DNA of 64,000 bases. Source: Bacteroidetes bacterium OLB10. Lineage in GTDB: Bacteria > Bacteroidota > Bacteroidia > AKYH767-A > OLB10. Under the pieces are notes generated by a model. It saw only the letters and a program-made list of their open reading frames with translations. It was not told where the DNA came from and ran no database searches. Where the stretch lies: NCBI GenBank assembly GCA_001567275.1, contig LNBX01000008.1, positions 1 through 64,000 of the forward strand, written 5' to 3'. The position numbers and the translations under genes were made by a program. Below are positions 24,907 through 34,869 of the stretch, piece after piece. Each line of letters opens with the position of its first letter. Within the stretch, counting starts at the first letter, position 1.

Positions 24907-26355
24907 TCAGAATTGAAAATAAATAAACTGTTGTTCTTTTCCGCCAAACCAGAATATGGCTATGATGATTGCATAATACAATGCATAGCGCAAAGGCCAT
25001 TTCCATTTAGCTCCAGTGTGTGCTATGGCATATTGATTTTCACGTCCTGTCCATTCTATTATCATAAACAGGAAAATGAGAATGGATAAAATAACCGCTC
25101 TGCCCATGCCTGTAAACCTGGGCGCGCTGAAGAGTGATGCTGAAAACATTTCAGCCAGATATTGAAAAGCATGTTCTAAGCTGTTGGCTCTGAAAAACAC
25201 CCAAGCTATTACGGTGAGGAAAAAAGTAATAGCCATCATGATTACTTCTTTAAGATTTGGGAGTAATCGCCCCTGAGCAACTATTTCAAGATTGTTTCTG
25301 TTGCGATGAGTAAGCAACAATGGAAGAAAGTACAACGCATTCAGTGCACCCCAGACAATGAATGTCCAGTTGGCACCATGCCAGAAACCGCTTACGATAA
25401 AAATGATAAACGTATTCCTCACTCTTGTCCATGTGCTGCCACGGCTTCCACCTAAAGGAACATAAAGATAATCTCTGAACCATGATGAGAGTGAAATATG
25501 CCATCTTCGCCAGAACTCGGCAATATCTCTTGAAAAATATGGAAATGCAAAGTTGCGCAGCAACTCAATTCCAAGTAAACGTGCAGTTCCTAAAGCAATA
25601 TCAGAGTAACCTGAGAAATCACCATAAATCTGAAAAGTAAAAAACAATGCACCCAACAACAATGTGCTTCCATTGTAATCAGCAGAATTGTTAAATATTT
25701 GATTGGCATATTCTGCACAGTTATCAGCAATGACGATTTTTTTGAATAACCCCCACAAAATCTGCCTCAGCCCGTCAATGGATTTTGCATAATCAAACTG
25801 CCTTGGTTTTTTAATCTGAGGCAGCAGGTGTGTGGCACGCTCAATTGGTCCGGCAACGAGTAATGGAAAGAAACTTACGAAGACTGCATACTCTACAAAA
25901 TTTCTTTCAGCTTTAATTCTCTTATGGTAAATATCCAAAACGTAAGATAAACCATGAAACGTGTAAAAGGAAATTCCTACAGGCAAAATAACCTGAATGG
26001 TGTAAGGGTTTATTTTGAAACCAAGCTGAGCGAGTGCAGTTGCAAAACTGTCGGCAAAAAAATTGTAATATTTAAAAACACCAAGAAATCCTAAATTAAT
26101 AATGACACTCAGCCACAGCCAGAACTTTCTGTTTTTGGAGTCGGGTGCGTCACACATTTTAATCCCTGTATAAAAATCGAGCAGGGTAGAGAACATGAGC
26201 AGAAACAAAAAGCGCCAGTCCCAGCAGGAGTAGAAAAAATAACTTGCCGCAAGCAACAATATATTCTGCAGATTGAGGTTACGATTAGTAACAAACCAGT
26301 AAAGAATATAAACAACCGGTAAAAAAAACGCAAAGTCAATGGTGTTGAAAAGCAT
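24907..26355 (-). CDS. MBOAT family O-acyltransferase (AlgI-like)
   Basis: 482 residues, about 11 membrane segments. MBOAT signatures: LPVGISFYTFHGLSYVLDIY, the segment EFWRRWHISLSSWFRDYLYVPLGGSR, and the catalytic His in SGFWHGANWTFIVWG. It transfers acyl (often acetyl) groups to a carrier across the cytoplasmic membrane, working with the SGNH protein encoded three bases downstream. AlgI of alginate synthesis is the best-known relative, but no alginate genes are present, so some other surface glycan is more likely. Confidence 0.92.
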   Translation of the reverse strand: MLFNTIDFAFFLPVVYILYWFVTNRNLNLQNILLLAASYFFYSCWDWRFLFLLMFSTLLDFYTGIKMCDAPDSKNRKFWLWLSVIINLGFLGVFKYYNFFADSFATALAQLGFKINPYTIQVILPVGISFYTFHGLSYVLDIYHKRIKAERNFVEYAVFVSFFPLLVAGPIERATHLLPQIKKPRQFDYAKSIDGLRQILWGLFKKIVIADNCAEYANQIFNNSADYNGSTLLLGALFFTFQIYGDFSGYSDIALGTARLLGIELLRNFAFPYFSRDIAEFWRRWHISLSSWFRDYLYVPLGGSRGSTWTRVRNTFIIFIVSGFWHGANWTFIVWGALNALYFLPLLLTHRNRNNLEIVAQGRLLPNLKEVIMMAITFFLTVIAWVFFRANSLEHAFQYLAEMFSASLFSAPRFTGMGRAVILSILIFLFMIIEWTGRENQYAIAHTGAKWKWPLRYALYYAIIIAIFWFGGKEQQFIYFQF

Positions 26356-26567
26356 GTGATGACTCTATATTATTGCCGAAACCGGAAGCACAAGTTTGAA
26401 AAAATATTTAATGATAGAATAAAACAGAAAAGCAAAAATAGCCAATTGAATTGTTAAATGATATAGCAGTGATTAAAAAAAAGAACGCTGACAGGCTGAT
26501 GAAATCAAAAATAGAATTAATAATAAAAAGTGTAGTTATACTTCGTCATAAAATGTGTATAAAAACA

Positions 26568-26600
26568 TTTGTGGTTTTAAAAATAATCCCGTTAACTTTG
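26568..26600 (+). promoter_or_regulatory. Promoter of the primary sigma factor gene
   Basis: TTTG at 26568-26571 and TAACTTTG at 26593-26600, spacing 21 bases (ideal 19). ATG follows 19 bases later. Confidence 0.55.
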
Positions 26601-26619
26601 TAAGACAAACCAAAGACGT

Positions 26620-27483
26620 ATGAGACAACTTCGCATACAGAAATCAATCACTAACAGAGAAAGTCAGTCACTTGACAAATATCTGCAGGAAATAAGCCGT
26701 GAAGGAATGATTACAGCTGAGGAGGAAGCTCAGTTAGCGCGAAGAATCCGGGAGGGAGATCAGAATGCATTGGACAAACTTACACGAGCCAATTTACGTT
26801 TTGTGGTGTCGGTAGCCAAGCAATATCAGAATCAGGGTTTAAGTTTGCCCGACCTTATCAACGAGGGAAATGTAGGACTGATAAAAGCTGCATCACGTTT
26901 TGATGAAACGCGGGGTTTTAAATTTATCAGTTATGCAGTTTGGTGGATACGTCAGTCTATTTTGCAAGCCATTGCTGAGCAGGCGCGGATTGTTCGTTTA
27001 CCCCTCAATCAGGTGGGGTCATTAAGGCGAATCAATAAAGTTTTTGCAAAACTTGAGCAACAATATGAAAGAGAACCATCAACGGAGGAGATTGCTGAAA
27101 TTATGGAAGTGCCCATTGAGAAAATAGCCGAAACACTGAAAGCACCGGGTAAACACATCAGCATGGATGCTCCTTTTACGGGCAATGAAGAGTCAACCCT
27201 GCTTGATGTGATTGAAAATACAGATTCTCCTGAAGCCGATTATGGCCTGATGAATGAGTCGCTCAATAAAGAAATAGAACGCTCTCTGCGCACGCTGAGT
27301 GAACGCGAACGTGAGATAGTAAAAATGTTTTATGGTATAGGAATTAATCACAGCCTTTCAATGGATGAGATTGGTGTTTTATTAGGGCTAACACGTGAGA
27401 GGGTGAGACAAATAAAAGAAAAAGCCATTCGAAGACTGAGAAACAACTCTCGTAAAAAATTGCTCAAAGACTATCTTACGTGA
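26620..27483 (+). CDS. rpoD: RNA polymerase primary sigma factor (RpoD/SigA, Bacteroidota type)
   Basis: 287 residues, the short housekeeping sigma factor of this phylum without a long region 1.1. Region 1.2 ([27 protein letters not shown]), region 2 ([27 protein letters not shown] and [21 protein letters not shown]), region 3, and region 4.2 helix-turn-helix ([27 protein letters not shown]). It directs polymerase to the TTTG/TAnnTTTG promoters found throughout this window. Monocistronic, with its own promoter. Confidence 0.96.
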   Translation: MRQLRIQKSITNRESQSLDKYLQEISREGMITAEEEAQLARRIREGDQNALDKLTRANLRFVVSVAKQYQNQGLSLPDLINEGNVGLIKAASRFDETRGFKFISYAVWWIRQSILQAIAEQARIVRLPLNQVGSLRRINKVFAKLEQQYEREPSTEEIAEIMEVPIEKIAETLKAPGKHISMDAPFTGNEESTLLDVIENTDSPEADYGLMNESLNKEIERSLRTLSEREREIVKMFYGIGINHSLSMDEIGVLLGLTRERVRQIKEKAIRRLRNNSRKKLLKDYLT

Positions 27484-27509
27484 AGATATTAACCAACTGT
27501 CAATAATCT

Positions 27510-27517
27510 TATTTTTG
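27510..27517 (+). promoter_or_regulatory. Promoter -7 box of the glycosyltransferase pair
   Basis: TATTTTTG, full match, 20 bases before the TTG start at 27538. Confidence 0.45.
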
Positions 27518-27537
27518 CGGGCATAAACTGCTCACTT

Positions 27538-28674
27538 TTGTCTAAGCGCGTAATTATTTCCGTAATTAATGACCTGGCTACTGATCAGCGTGTGAAGCGT
27601 ACAGCTTTGACTTTTGCTGAAATGGGATATAATGTCATTCTTGTTGGAAGGCGCTTGCCCGAAAGTCTTCCTGTATATAACCATCCTCAAATTAAACCGG
27701 TACGATTTAAATTTTGGAAAAACAGAGGTGCTGTTTTTTATGCATTATACACTATTCGGCTTTTTTGGTTCTTGCTTTTTAAAAGAGCTGATATCCTGTA
27801 TGCAAATGATCTGGATACCTTACTTCCAAATTTTGCCATTGCTAAACTGAAAAACATACCTCTGATATACGACAGCCATGAATATTTTACGGGAGTACCC
27901 GAACTAAAAAATAACCGCTTTGCAAAATCTGTCTGGCTGACAGTTGAGCGTTTCATATTTCCGAAGTTGCAACACATTATTACCGTTAACGAATCCATTT
28001 CTGAATTGTATTTCCGCCTCTACAACCAAAAACCGGTAGTAGTCAGAAATGTACCTATTACTAAAGTTACATTGGGAGTTGATAAGGAATCAGTAAAAAA
28101 TAAATATGCTTTACCGTTAGATGAAAATGTATTTATTCTTCAGGGCTCAGGTATCAATATACAGCGTGGTGCCGAAGAGGCAATTGAAGCCATGCAGTGG
28201 GTAGAAGCAAAACTATTGATTGTTGGTGGTGGAGATGTATTTGCTATGCTGCCTGAACTGGCACAGCGATTTAAAGTTCAGCATAAAATAATTATACATC
28301 CCAAAGTTAAGCAGGAGGAACTTAGGAAAATAACTTCAGTTTGTTTTGCAGGATTAACGCTTGACAAAAGTACGAACATCAACTATCGTCTGAGCCTGCC
28401 GAATAAATTATTTGACTATATTCATGCAGGTATTCCGGTAATTGCATCGCGCCTTCCTGAAGTAGAAGCCATTGTTATGGACTATGAAGTAGGAATAGTG
28501 CTGAGCGATTTCAGAGCTGAAACTGTTGCTGCAGGTATGAACAGAATGTTAGGAAATAAAGAAGAGTATAATCTGTTCAGCAAGAACTGCAAACGTGCTG
28601 CAGAAGAACTTTGCTGGGAAAAGGAAAAAGAAAAATTAATTAGTGTAATTTCGTCAGCAGTTAAAAACAATTAA
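27538..28674 (+). CDS. Glycosyltransferase family 4-like protein
   Basis: 378 residues, complete GT-B protein. Starts at a TTG (MSKRVIISVINDLATDQRVKR, the phylum's usual N-terminus for this group). Acceptor half with YDSHEYFTG, donor half with GSGINIQRGAEEAIEAM and the nucleotide-sugar-binding segment SLPNKLFDYIHAGIPVIAS (E replaced in the usual EAMACG site, as in many relatives). Cytoplasmic, probably in surface polysaccharide or glycolipid synthesis. It forms an operon with the next glycosyltransferase (9-base gap). Confidence 0.88.
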   Translation: MSKRVIISVINDLATDQRVKRTALTFAEMGYNVILVGRRLPESLPVYNHPQIKPVRFKFWKNRGAVFYALYTIRLFWFLLFKRADILYANDLDTLLPNFAIAKLKNIPLIYDSHEYFTGVPELKNNRFAKSVWLTVERFIFPKLQHIITVNESISELYFRLYNQKPVVVRNVPITKVTLGVDKESVKNKYALPLDENVFILQGSGINIQRGAEEAIEAMQWVEAKLLIVGGGDVFAMLPELAQRFKVQHKIIIHPKVKQEELRKITSVCFAGLTLDKSTNINYRLSLPNKLFDYIHAGIPVIASRLPEVEAIVMDYEVGIVLSDFRAETVAAGMNRMLGNKEEYNLFSKNCKRAAEELCWEKEKEKLISVISSAVKNN

Positions 28675-28683
28675 CCGAAGGTT

Positions 28684-29805
28684 GTGAAGCATAGCGGAAA
28701 GCATTTACATATTGTCAGTTTCGATATTCCATATCCTGCCAATTACGGAGGTGTTATAGATGTATTTTATAAACTGCGTGCATTGGCTTCCATAGGCATC
28801 AAGATACATTTGCATTGTTTTCAGTATGGAAGGCAACCGAGTAAGCTTCTTGAAGAGCTTTGTCACAAAGTATATTATTATCCTCGCGATGTTTCAAAAT
28901 CGCAGCTCTTTTTGCGTATTCCTTATATTGTTGTGTCACGCTCTACCATGGAGTTGTATCACAACCTGCTGAATGATGAGCACCCTGTGCTTTTTGAAGG
29001 AATCCACAGTACATTTTTTCTTTCGGAAGAGAAATTGCAGAGGCGAAAACTGATAGTGCGCACTCACAATATTGAACATGAGTATTATAAAAATCTGGCT
29101 AAAGCAGAGAGCAATATTTTTAAAAGATATTACTTTTATAATGAAGCAGCCAAACTCGAAGGATATGAAAATATTTTATCCAAAGCTGATGTAATTGCAT
29201 CCATTTCACCCAATGACACGAGTTATTTTAACGAGCGTTATAAGAAAGCACATTACATACCGGCTTTTCATGCCTATTCGAAAGTAAACAGCAAAACAGG
29301 AAAAGGCACCTATGCATTTTACCATGGAAACCTTGCCATAGGCGAAAACGATATGGCTGCACTTTATCTGGTTGATGTTTTCAGATCATCACCACTGACT
29401 TTGATTATTGCAGGCAGTAAGCCAAGTGTAAATTTGAGATCGGCAGTGCAGAAAAGAAATAACATTACCCTGCTTAGTGATTTAAATACACGACAAATTA
29501 ATGAGCTGATAATGGATGCACAAATTAATGTGCTGCCTACCTTTCAGCCCACAGGGATAAAACTTAAACTGCTTTCAGCATTATTCAACGGAAGGTTTGC
29601 TCTCGTTAACACGCCTATGATTGAAAATACAGGGCTTGAAGAATTATGCACAGTTGCAGATACAGAGTCATCCATGCGCGATGCCATGAACAGAATGGTA
29701 CGTTCAGATTTTACGCAGTTGGACATTACTCACAGAGAAGAAATTTTGATGGAAAACTTCTGCAACAAAACCAATGCTGTTAAACTGGCTGGACTTATAT
29801 ACTAA
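28684..29805 (+). CDS. Glycosyltransferase-like protein
   Basis: 373 residues from a GTG at 28684 (MKHSGKHLHIVSFDIPYPANYGG, typical opening of the family). GT-B-like layout: N-terminal half with RTHNIEHEYYKNLAK, C-terminal half with FYHGNLAIGEND and a donor-site region VLPTFQPTGIKLKLLSALFNG. Such proteins often accompany a second GT in the same operon, as here. The substrate is unknown. Weaker catalytic motifs than the neighbour, so its activity is less certain. Confidence 0.83.
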   Translation: MKHSGKHLHIVSFDIPYPANYGGVIDVFYKLRALASIGIKIHLHCFQYGRQPSKLLEELCHKVYYYPRDVSKSQLFLRIPYIVVSRSTMELYHNLLNDEHPVLFEGIHSTFFLSEEKLQRRKLIVRTHNIEHEYYKNLAKAESNIFKRYYFYNEAAKLEGYENILSKADVIASISPNDTSYFNERYKKAHYIPAFHAYSKVNSKTGKGTYAFYHGNLAIGENDMAALYLVDVFRSSPLTLIIAGSKPSVNLRSAVQKRNNITLLSDLNTRQINELIMDAQINVLPTFQPTGIKLKLLSALFNGRFALVNTPMIENTGLEELCTVADTESSMRDAMNRMVRSDFTQLDITHREEILMENFCNKTNAVKLAGLIY

Positions 29806-29879
29806 TGGATGAATAGTACTGTTTCCTGATGCAGGCGCAGAAATTTTATTGTTGATAAGTTTGAGTAAAGATTTATTTA

Positions 29880-29887
29880 TACTTTTG
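29880..29887 (+). promoter_or_regulatory. Promoter -7 box of the DUF3127 gene
   Basis: TACTTTTG, full match, 14 bases before the ATG. A TTTG lies 16 bases upstream. Confidence 0.5.
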
Positions 29888-29901
29888 AAAAAAAATAAAC
29901 T

Positions 29902-30276
29902 ATGCTACAAGTAACCGGAACCATTAAAGTAAAGTACGACACCAAGAATGTGAGTGATAAATTTCGTAAACGTGAATTTGTACTTACCATAGACGAAAAG
30001 TCATCATTCCCCCAAACAATATTAATGCAGCTTACTCAGGATAAATGCGCATTGCTTGATGGATTTAAAGAAGGTGAAACAGTTACAGTTTCATTTAATC
30101 TGAAAGGAAGAGAATGGAAAAGTCCGCAGGGTGAAATTAAGTTTTTCAATTCTATTGATGCATGGCGGATTGAACGGGCAGGCATGGAAGCACCCGCTTC
30201 ACCTGAAAATGAAATTCCACTACCTTCGTCTTCCGATATGCCACAGGAAGAATATAAAGATGATTTACCCTTTTAA
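29902..30276 (+). CDS. DUF3127 domain-containing protein
   Basis: 124 residues. The first 95 fit the DUF3127 pattern (TGTIKVKYDTKNVSDKFRKR, FVLTIDEKSSFPQTILMQ, KEGETVTVSFNLKGREW), a small OB-fold-like domain common in Bacteroidota and phages of the phylum. The tail is acidic with a final PQEEYKDDLPF, which resembles the acidic C-terminal tip of single-stranded DNA-binding proteins used to recruit partners. A DNA-binding role is plausible but unproved. Confidence 0.85.
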   Translation: MLQVTGTIKVKYDTKNVSDKFRKREFVLTIDEKSSFPQTILMQLTQDKCALLDGFKEGETVTVSFNLKGREWKSPQGEIKFFNSIDAWRIERAGMEAPASPENEIPLPSSSDMPQEEYKDDLPF

Positions 30277-30318
30277 TTCAATTTATATTTTAAAACCCGA
30301 ATGCTGGTAATTTAAAAT

Positions 30319-31123
30319 TTGCTGACAATGAATAATGATTTCAGAAACGAGAAATGGGTGGTTGTAACGCCTCCGTTTAAATTCACCAATAATCTTAAAA
30401 TTGAAATTTCAAATCATGGTCGAATCCGTACCACTACCAAAATTGCGGAAAAGCGTATTCTCAAAGGGACTCTGATTAACGGTTATCCCATTGCAAGGTT
30501 TAAACTGTTTGAGAAACGAAATAAGCAGGCAGAAGGTGTTCTGGAGTTATATCGTAACAAACTGAATAAACTCTCAGAAAAACTAAAATCATCTAAAGTT
30601 GCATTAAAGGCAGCTAAAAGAAACTCGCCTGAATATAACGCACTGAAGAAACAAATCGAGAATCAGAAAATTCAATTAACAGAGCAGAAGAAACGATATC
30701 AGAGTGAGTCGAGAAATGATGAGTTGGGTCGTACCATAAATTATGCACCTCTCATTCACAGGTTAGTGGCAGAAAATTTTGTGCGTCAGCCTTCAAAAAA
30801 TCATTCTATTGTTGCTCATCTCGATCACAATAAAAAGAACAACCACTATACCAATCTGAAATGGATGACGCTGGAAGATAATATCGAGCATCAGAAAAAA
30901 AAGTCCTCATGTAATTAAAGAGAAAAAGAAAAGAATAGGGAAACGCCCTGAAAATGTTTCAGGATATAAATTAAATGAGAGAAAAGTAATTGAGATTAAA
31001 AAACGAATCAATAAAGGCGATTCACTTGCAAATATTGCAAACACATTTAAAGTTTCAGAAACACAGTTACTGCGCATCAAACGTGGAATAAACTGGGGTG
31101 ATATTAAGGTTTCGAAGCGTTAA
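30319..31123 (+). CDS. NUMOD4/HNH endonuclease-like protein, frameshifted
   Basis: N-terminal NUMOD4-like segment (LKIEISNHGRIRTTT), a Lys/Glu-rich coiled coil (about residues 75-135), an HNH region (LIHRLVAENFVRQP, VAHLDHNKKNNHYTNLKWMT) and, in another frame after 30902, a helix-turn-helix-like tail (YKLNERKVIEIKKRIN, LANIANTFKVSETQLLRIKRG) to a stop at 31123. Seven rather than eight A at 30895-30902 would join the parts into about 267 residues. Relatives are homing-type or phage HNH proteins, but stand-alone host copies are common in the phylum. No intron or phage gene is next to it. Confidence 0.75.
30895..30902 (+). other. Frameshift site in the HNH gene (A8, expected A7)
   Basis: Removing one A continues HQKKSPHVIKEKKKR into the conserved DNA-binding tail. 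Confidence 0.7.
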
Positions 31124-31173
31124 AACTTTCTGAATAGTCAGGTGATGCAGGAAAAGCCCTAATTTCGTTCACA

Positions 31174-31950
31174 ATGCAGCATCTGTTTTTTATTGCCTCC
31201 AAAATTTTTGATTTCCTGCTTTCGCCACTAAGTTGGATTATATTGCTATTGCTGATTGCATTATTTACCAAAAACAAACACAGAAAAAGAAGATGTTATA
31301 GGTGGGCTGTCATCACACTGATTTTTTTCAGTAACCCACTCGTACTTCACTTTGCCATGCATAGTTGGGAAACACCTGCTGTGCGAACGAGCGATTTGCA
31401 AGGCACTTATGATGCAGGCATTATGATGGGTGGAGCTATCCGTTATATCAACGGTGATATGGATCGTCCGGTTTTTGGTTCGGGTGCTGACCGTTACATG
31501 CAAACTATGGAGTTGTATTATGCGCATAAAATCCGGCATATTATTATCACCAGCGGGTCGGGGAGTTTGTATATGACCAAACTTAAAGAAGCAGATTTGT
31601 TGGCAGCGCAACTCAAACGAACAGGCATTCCTGACAGTGTGGTTTTAGCTGAAAGTAATTCGAGGAATACCTATGAAAATGCATTATACACTGCCGCTCT
31701 GATAAAGGAAAAGAAACTAAAACCTCCTTTTGTTTTGGTAACTTCTGCCTTGCACATGCGCAGATCACTGATGTGTTTTGAAAAGCAAAATATTTCTGTC
31801 ATTCCATTTCCTGTTGATCAACACTCGGGAAAACTGATGTTTACACCGGATAAGCTGTTTATTCCATCCATTGAAGTTATGCTCGACTGGGATTTACTTT
31901 TTCATGAGTGGGTTGGAGTGATAGTTTATAAGGCAATGGGTTATGCCTGA
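31174..31950 (+). CDS. YdcF family membrane protein (DUF218, SanA/ElyC-like)
   Basis: 258 residues. Two N-terminal membrane segments (about 10-28 and 46-62), then a DUF218 domain: DAGIMMGGAIRY, IIITSGSG, the SRNTYENALYTA motif with conserved Asn/Glu, and LVTSALHMRRSLMCFE. Relatives (ElyC, SanA) affect cell-envelope polymer assembly and vancomycin sensitivity, but no reaction is established. A weak promoter-like TAATTTCG lies just upstream. Single gene. Confidence 0.88.
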   Translation: MQHLFFIASKIFDFLLSPLSWIILLLLIALFTKNKHRKRRCYRWAVITLIFFSNPLVLHFAMHSWETPAVRTSDLQGTYDAGIMMGGAIRYINGDMDRPVFGSGADRYMQTMELYYAHKIRHIIITSGSGSLYMTKLKEADLLAAQLKRTGIPDSVVLAESNSRNTYENALYTAALIKEKKLKPPFVLVTSALHMRRSLMCFEKQNISVIPFPVDQHSGKLMFTPDKLFIPSIEVMLDWDLLFHEWVGVIVYKAMGYA

Positions 31951-32058
31951 ATTTTCTTAGTTTAAAAATCAGTTGATAAAACCATAAAACATAAATCAAT
32001 CCTTTGGAGAAAATTTTGTTGCTTTGATTTATGTTCATCGCAAAAATCAAAATGGGTT

Positions 32059-33942
32059 TTGTTGGGTTTCTTTGTTATTGTCATTTGCATGATGCAATTT
32101 TCTTTTGTTGAAGTACAGCAAAGCGAATTCAACAGAACAGGATTAGAGCAATATCTTTCTTCAAATGCAAATACATTGAAATATGAATTCATCCGGCTCA
32201 GGCAGTTGGTTGAAGTTGCTAACCCAAACCGTAAGTCTCTCATCAATCAACTTAAGAAATGTCGCATTCAATATAAAAAGTTAGAAGGCTTCACCGGTTA
32301 TTATTTTTCTTACAGCGAACGCGATTTAAACGGCCCTGCCATCCCTGTGGTAGAGGAAGAACCTGAGAGTAAATTCGTAAGACCACCACATGGATTGCAA
32401 GTGATTGAAGAAATGATTTTTCAGAAGGAAATACCTAAAAAAGAGTTGACAGAAGAAGTCGATTTTGTCATTAAGCTGACTGAAAAATTAGCCCAGACAT
32501 TTACTACCCTCCGGCCTTACGAATATCAGTTGTTCGACATACTTCAGTTGCGCACGGTGAAGGTTTATACCATAGGAGTGAACCATTTTGATTGCCAAAG
32601 CCTTAAAACAGGACATGCAGAAACTATAGCATCGTTAAACAGCCTTAAAGAAATTTTAAAAGCAAGCTACGCTCATGCAGATTTCAGCAAACTATTTGCA
32701 ACAATTGACAGTACAACAAATTTTATTAAGGAACAGGAAAAACACACGGGCAAAGAGAAGGAATTTGATTATTTCACATTATATAAAAACTACTTCATCC
32801 CCCTGAATACACAGCTTATTGCCGTAAGAAATGCAACATTAAAATCAGGTGCAAAAAATATCAGAGCATTAAACCTGAATGCACGTACCATATTCGAGAA
32901 GGATGCTTATAACACTTATTTTTTTACAAAAATGCAGTTGAATAAAAGTAATGCTTATCTGCCTCTGCTTGGTAAAATATTATTTTTTGATCCTATTTTG
33001 TCAAAGGACAATTCAGTTTCATGTTCCTCTTGTCATAAACCGGAGTTGGCATATACAGATGGAATGCCGAGAGCCATTGGTTTTTTGTTGCACGATACAT
33101 TACCACGAAATACACCTACCTTGCTGAATGCAGCATTACAACGCAATCTTTTTCATGATGCCAGAGCTTTGGTTCTTGAAGATCAGGCAAAGACTGTAGT
33201 ACAGAACGAACGCGAAATGCATGGAGATTTTGGCGAGGTCGTAAAAAAGTTGCGGCAGTCTGACGAATACAGAAAACTTTTTGCAAAAGCATTTTCGGGT
33301 ACTAAAGATACATCAATAACAGAAGGCGGAATACTTACAGCACTGGCCGAGTTTCAGAGAACTTTGTTGTCATTTGATTCAAGATTTGATAAGGCCATCA
33401 GAGGACAGGAAAACGATCTTTCTGCAGATGAAATTAATGGCTACAATCTTTTTATGGGAAAAGCAAAATGTGGTCATTGCCATTTTGCAGGACTTTTCAA
33501 TGGAACCACTCCACCTTTATATACCGAAAGTGAATTTGATGTCATAGGAGTTCCGGCACAGAATAAAAAGCCCTATACTCTGGATGCTGACCCTGGAAGG
33601 TATTCGGTATTTAAAAATGCTGAATTGTTTTATGCCTTTAAGACGCCTACCATACGTAATACTGAAGTTACCGGGCCGTATATGCATAATGGTGTTTTTA
33701 AAACGTTAGAAGAAGTAATAGATTTTTATGATGTTGGAGGCGGGGTAGGATTAGGAATAAATCTTCCGGGACAAACCTTGCCATCGGATAAGCTGAACCT
33801 GACTGCATTGGAAAAAAAACAGTTAATCCTGTTTATCAAATCACTCACTGACACCTCTGAAGTAGTTTATTTTAATCAGCCTCTTCCTGCAATGGATGAT
33901 ATTAACTCACCGTTGAATAGTAGAAAATCACGTGGCTACTGA
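32059..33942 (+). CDS. Di-heme cytochrome c peroxidase (MauG/CcpA family) with a long N-terminal domain
   Basis: About 627 residues. The last 330 form the di-heme peroxidase unit: first heme motif CSSCHKPE (near residue 321), PRNTPTLLNAALQRNLFHDARA, second heme motif CGHCHFAG (near 471), and a C-terminal FKTPTIRNTEVTGPYMHNG. It reduces peroxide in the periplasm using c-type cytochromes. The first 290 residues are mostly helical and not part of the usual 330-350-residue enzyme. The start is unclear: TTG at 32059 gives a hydrophobic leader, but ATG at 32052 would lead into the same leader if GGG at 32054-32056 were GG. Confidence 0.87.
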   Translation: MLGFFVIVICMMQFSFVEVQQSEFNRTGLEQYLSSNANTLKYEFIRLRQLVEVANPNRKSLINQLKKCRIQYKKLEGFTGYYFSYSERDLNGPAIPVVEEEPESKFVRPPHGLQVIEEMIFQKEIPKKELTEEVDFVIKLTEKLAQTFTTLRPYEYQLFDILQLRTVKVYTIGVNHFDCQSLKTGHAETIASLNSLKEILKASYAHADFSKLFATIDSTTNFIKEQEKHTGKEKEFDYFTLYKNYFIPLNTQLIAVRNATLKSGAKNIRALNLNARTIFEKDAYNTYFFTKMQLNKSNAYLPLLGKILFFDPILSKDNSVSCSSCHKPELAYTDGMPRAIGFLLHDTLPRNTPTLLNAALQRNLFHDARALVLEDQAKTVVQNEREMHGDFGEVVKKLRQSDEYRKLFAKAFSGTKDTSITEGGILTALAEFQRTLLSFDSRFDKAIRGQENDLSADEINGYNLFMGKAKCGHCHFAGLFNGTTPPLYTESEFDVIGVPAQNKKPYTLDADPGRYSVFKNAELFYAFKTPTIRNTEVTGPYMHNGVFKTLEEVIDFYDVGGGVGLGINLPGQTLPSDKLNLTALEKKQLILFIKSLTDTSEVVYFNQPLPAMDDINSPLNSRKSRGY

Positions 33943-33990
33943 TAATATCATTTGTTCATTTTTCTTACTTTAGCCCGAAATCAAATTGCT

Positions 33991-34803
33991 ATGTATAATC
34001 TGTTGAAAGGGAAAAAAGGAATCATATTCGGAGCACTGGATGAAAATTCTATTGCATGGAAAACAGCTAAGCGCGCTCATGAAGAAGGTGCTGTATTTAC
34101 ACTGACCAACGCTCCTGTTGCAATGCGTATGGGCGAAATAAACAAACTTGCTGCAGAGTGTAATGCTCAGGTAATTCCTGCCGATGCAACCTCTGTAACT
34201 GATTTGGAAAATTTGTTTACCAAGTCAATGGAAATTCTGGGAGGTAAACTGGATTTCGTTTTGCACAGCATCGGTATGTCACCCAATGTGCGAAAAGGAA
34301 AACCTTATACTGCACTCGACTATGATTTTTTTGTAAAAACATTAGATGTTTCTGCAATGAGTTTGCACAAAACTTTGCAAACGGCTGTAAAACTAGATGC
34401 CATGAATGAGTGGAGCAGTGTAGTTGCATTAACTTACATTGCTGCACAACGCGTGTTTCCTGATTATAATGATATGGGCGATGCCAAGTCTCTTCTCGAA
34501 AGTATTACGCGCAGTTTCGGTTATCATTATGGAAAAGCAAAAAAAGTTCGTATCAACACAATTTCCCAGTCACCAACCATGACTACAGCCGGAAGCGGAA
34601 TCAAAGGATTCAATGCATTTTATAATTATGCTGATTATATGTCTCCTTTGGGAAATGCATCATCAGAAGAGTGTGCCAATTATGTTGTAGTGATGTTCAG
34701 CGATTTAACAAAGAAGGTTACTATGCAGAATTTGTTTCATGACGGAGGATTTTCATTTACCGGTGTAAGCACTGAGGTAATGAATAAATTTATGGAAGAC
34801 TAA
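33991..34803 (+). CDS. fabI: Enoyl-[acyl-carrier-protein] reductase (FabI type)
   Basis: 270 residues from the ATG at 33991, the conserved MYNLLKGKKGIIFGALDENSIAW; a possible TTG 39 bases upstream adds an unlikely tail. A short-chain dehydrogenase with the FabI-style active site Y-x6-K in DYNDMGDAK, preceded by VVALTYIAAQRVFP, and HSIGMSPN for the nicotinamide region. It makes the last reduction in each round of fatty acid synthesis. The substrate-loop region SPTMTTAGSGIKGFN replaces the common SGIRTLA form, as in the phylum's variant. Confidence 0.93.
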   Translation: MYNLLKGKKGIIFGALDENSIAWKTAKRAHEEGAVFTLTNAPVAMRMGEINKLAAECNAQVIPADATSVTDLENLFTKSMEILGGKLDFVLHSIGMSPNVRKGKPYTALDYDFFVKTLDVSAMSLHKTLQTAVKLDAMNEWSSVVALTYIAAQRVFPDYNDMGDAKSLLESITRSFGYHYGKAKKVRINTISQSPTMTTAGSGIKGFNAFYNYADYMSPLGNASSEECANYVVVMFSDLTKKVTMQNLFHDGGFSFTGVSTEVMNKFMED

Positions 34804-34869
34804 CAGTACAATACTGTAGTCAAAGTTATTCCTTCTGCCATAAGGTAGTTTTTAGAAAAGTTATAGAGC

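Noticed and set aside
24907-26355. Alginate synthesis locus
   Set aside because: Only the AlgI-like MBOAT protein and an SGNH partner are present. No polymerase, epimerase or GDP-mannose dehydrogenase.
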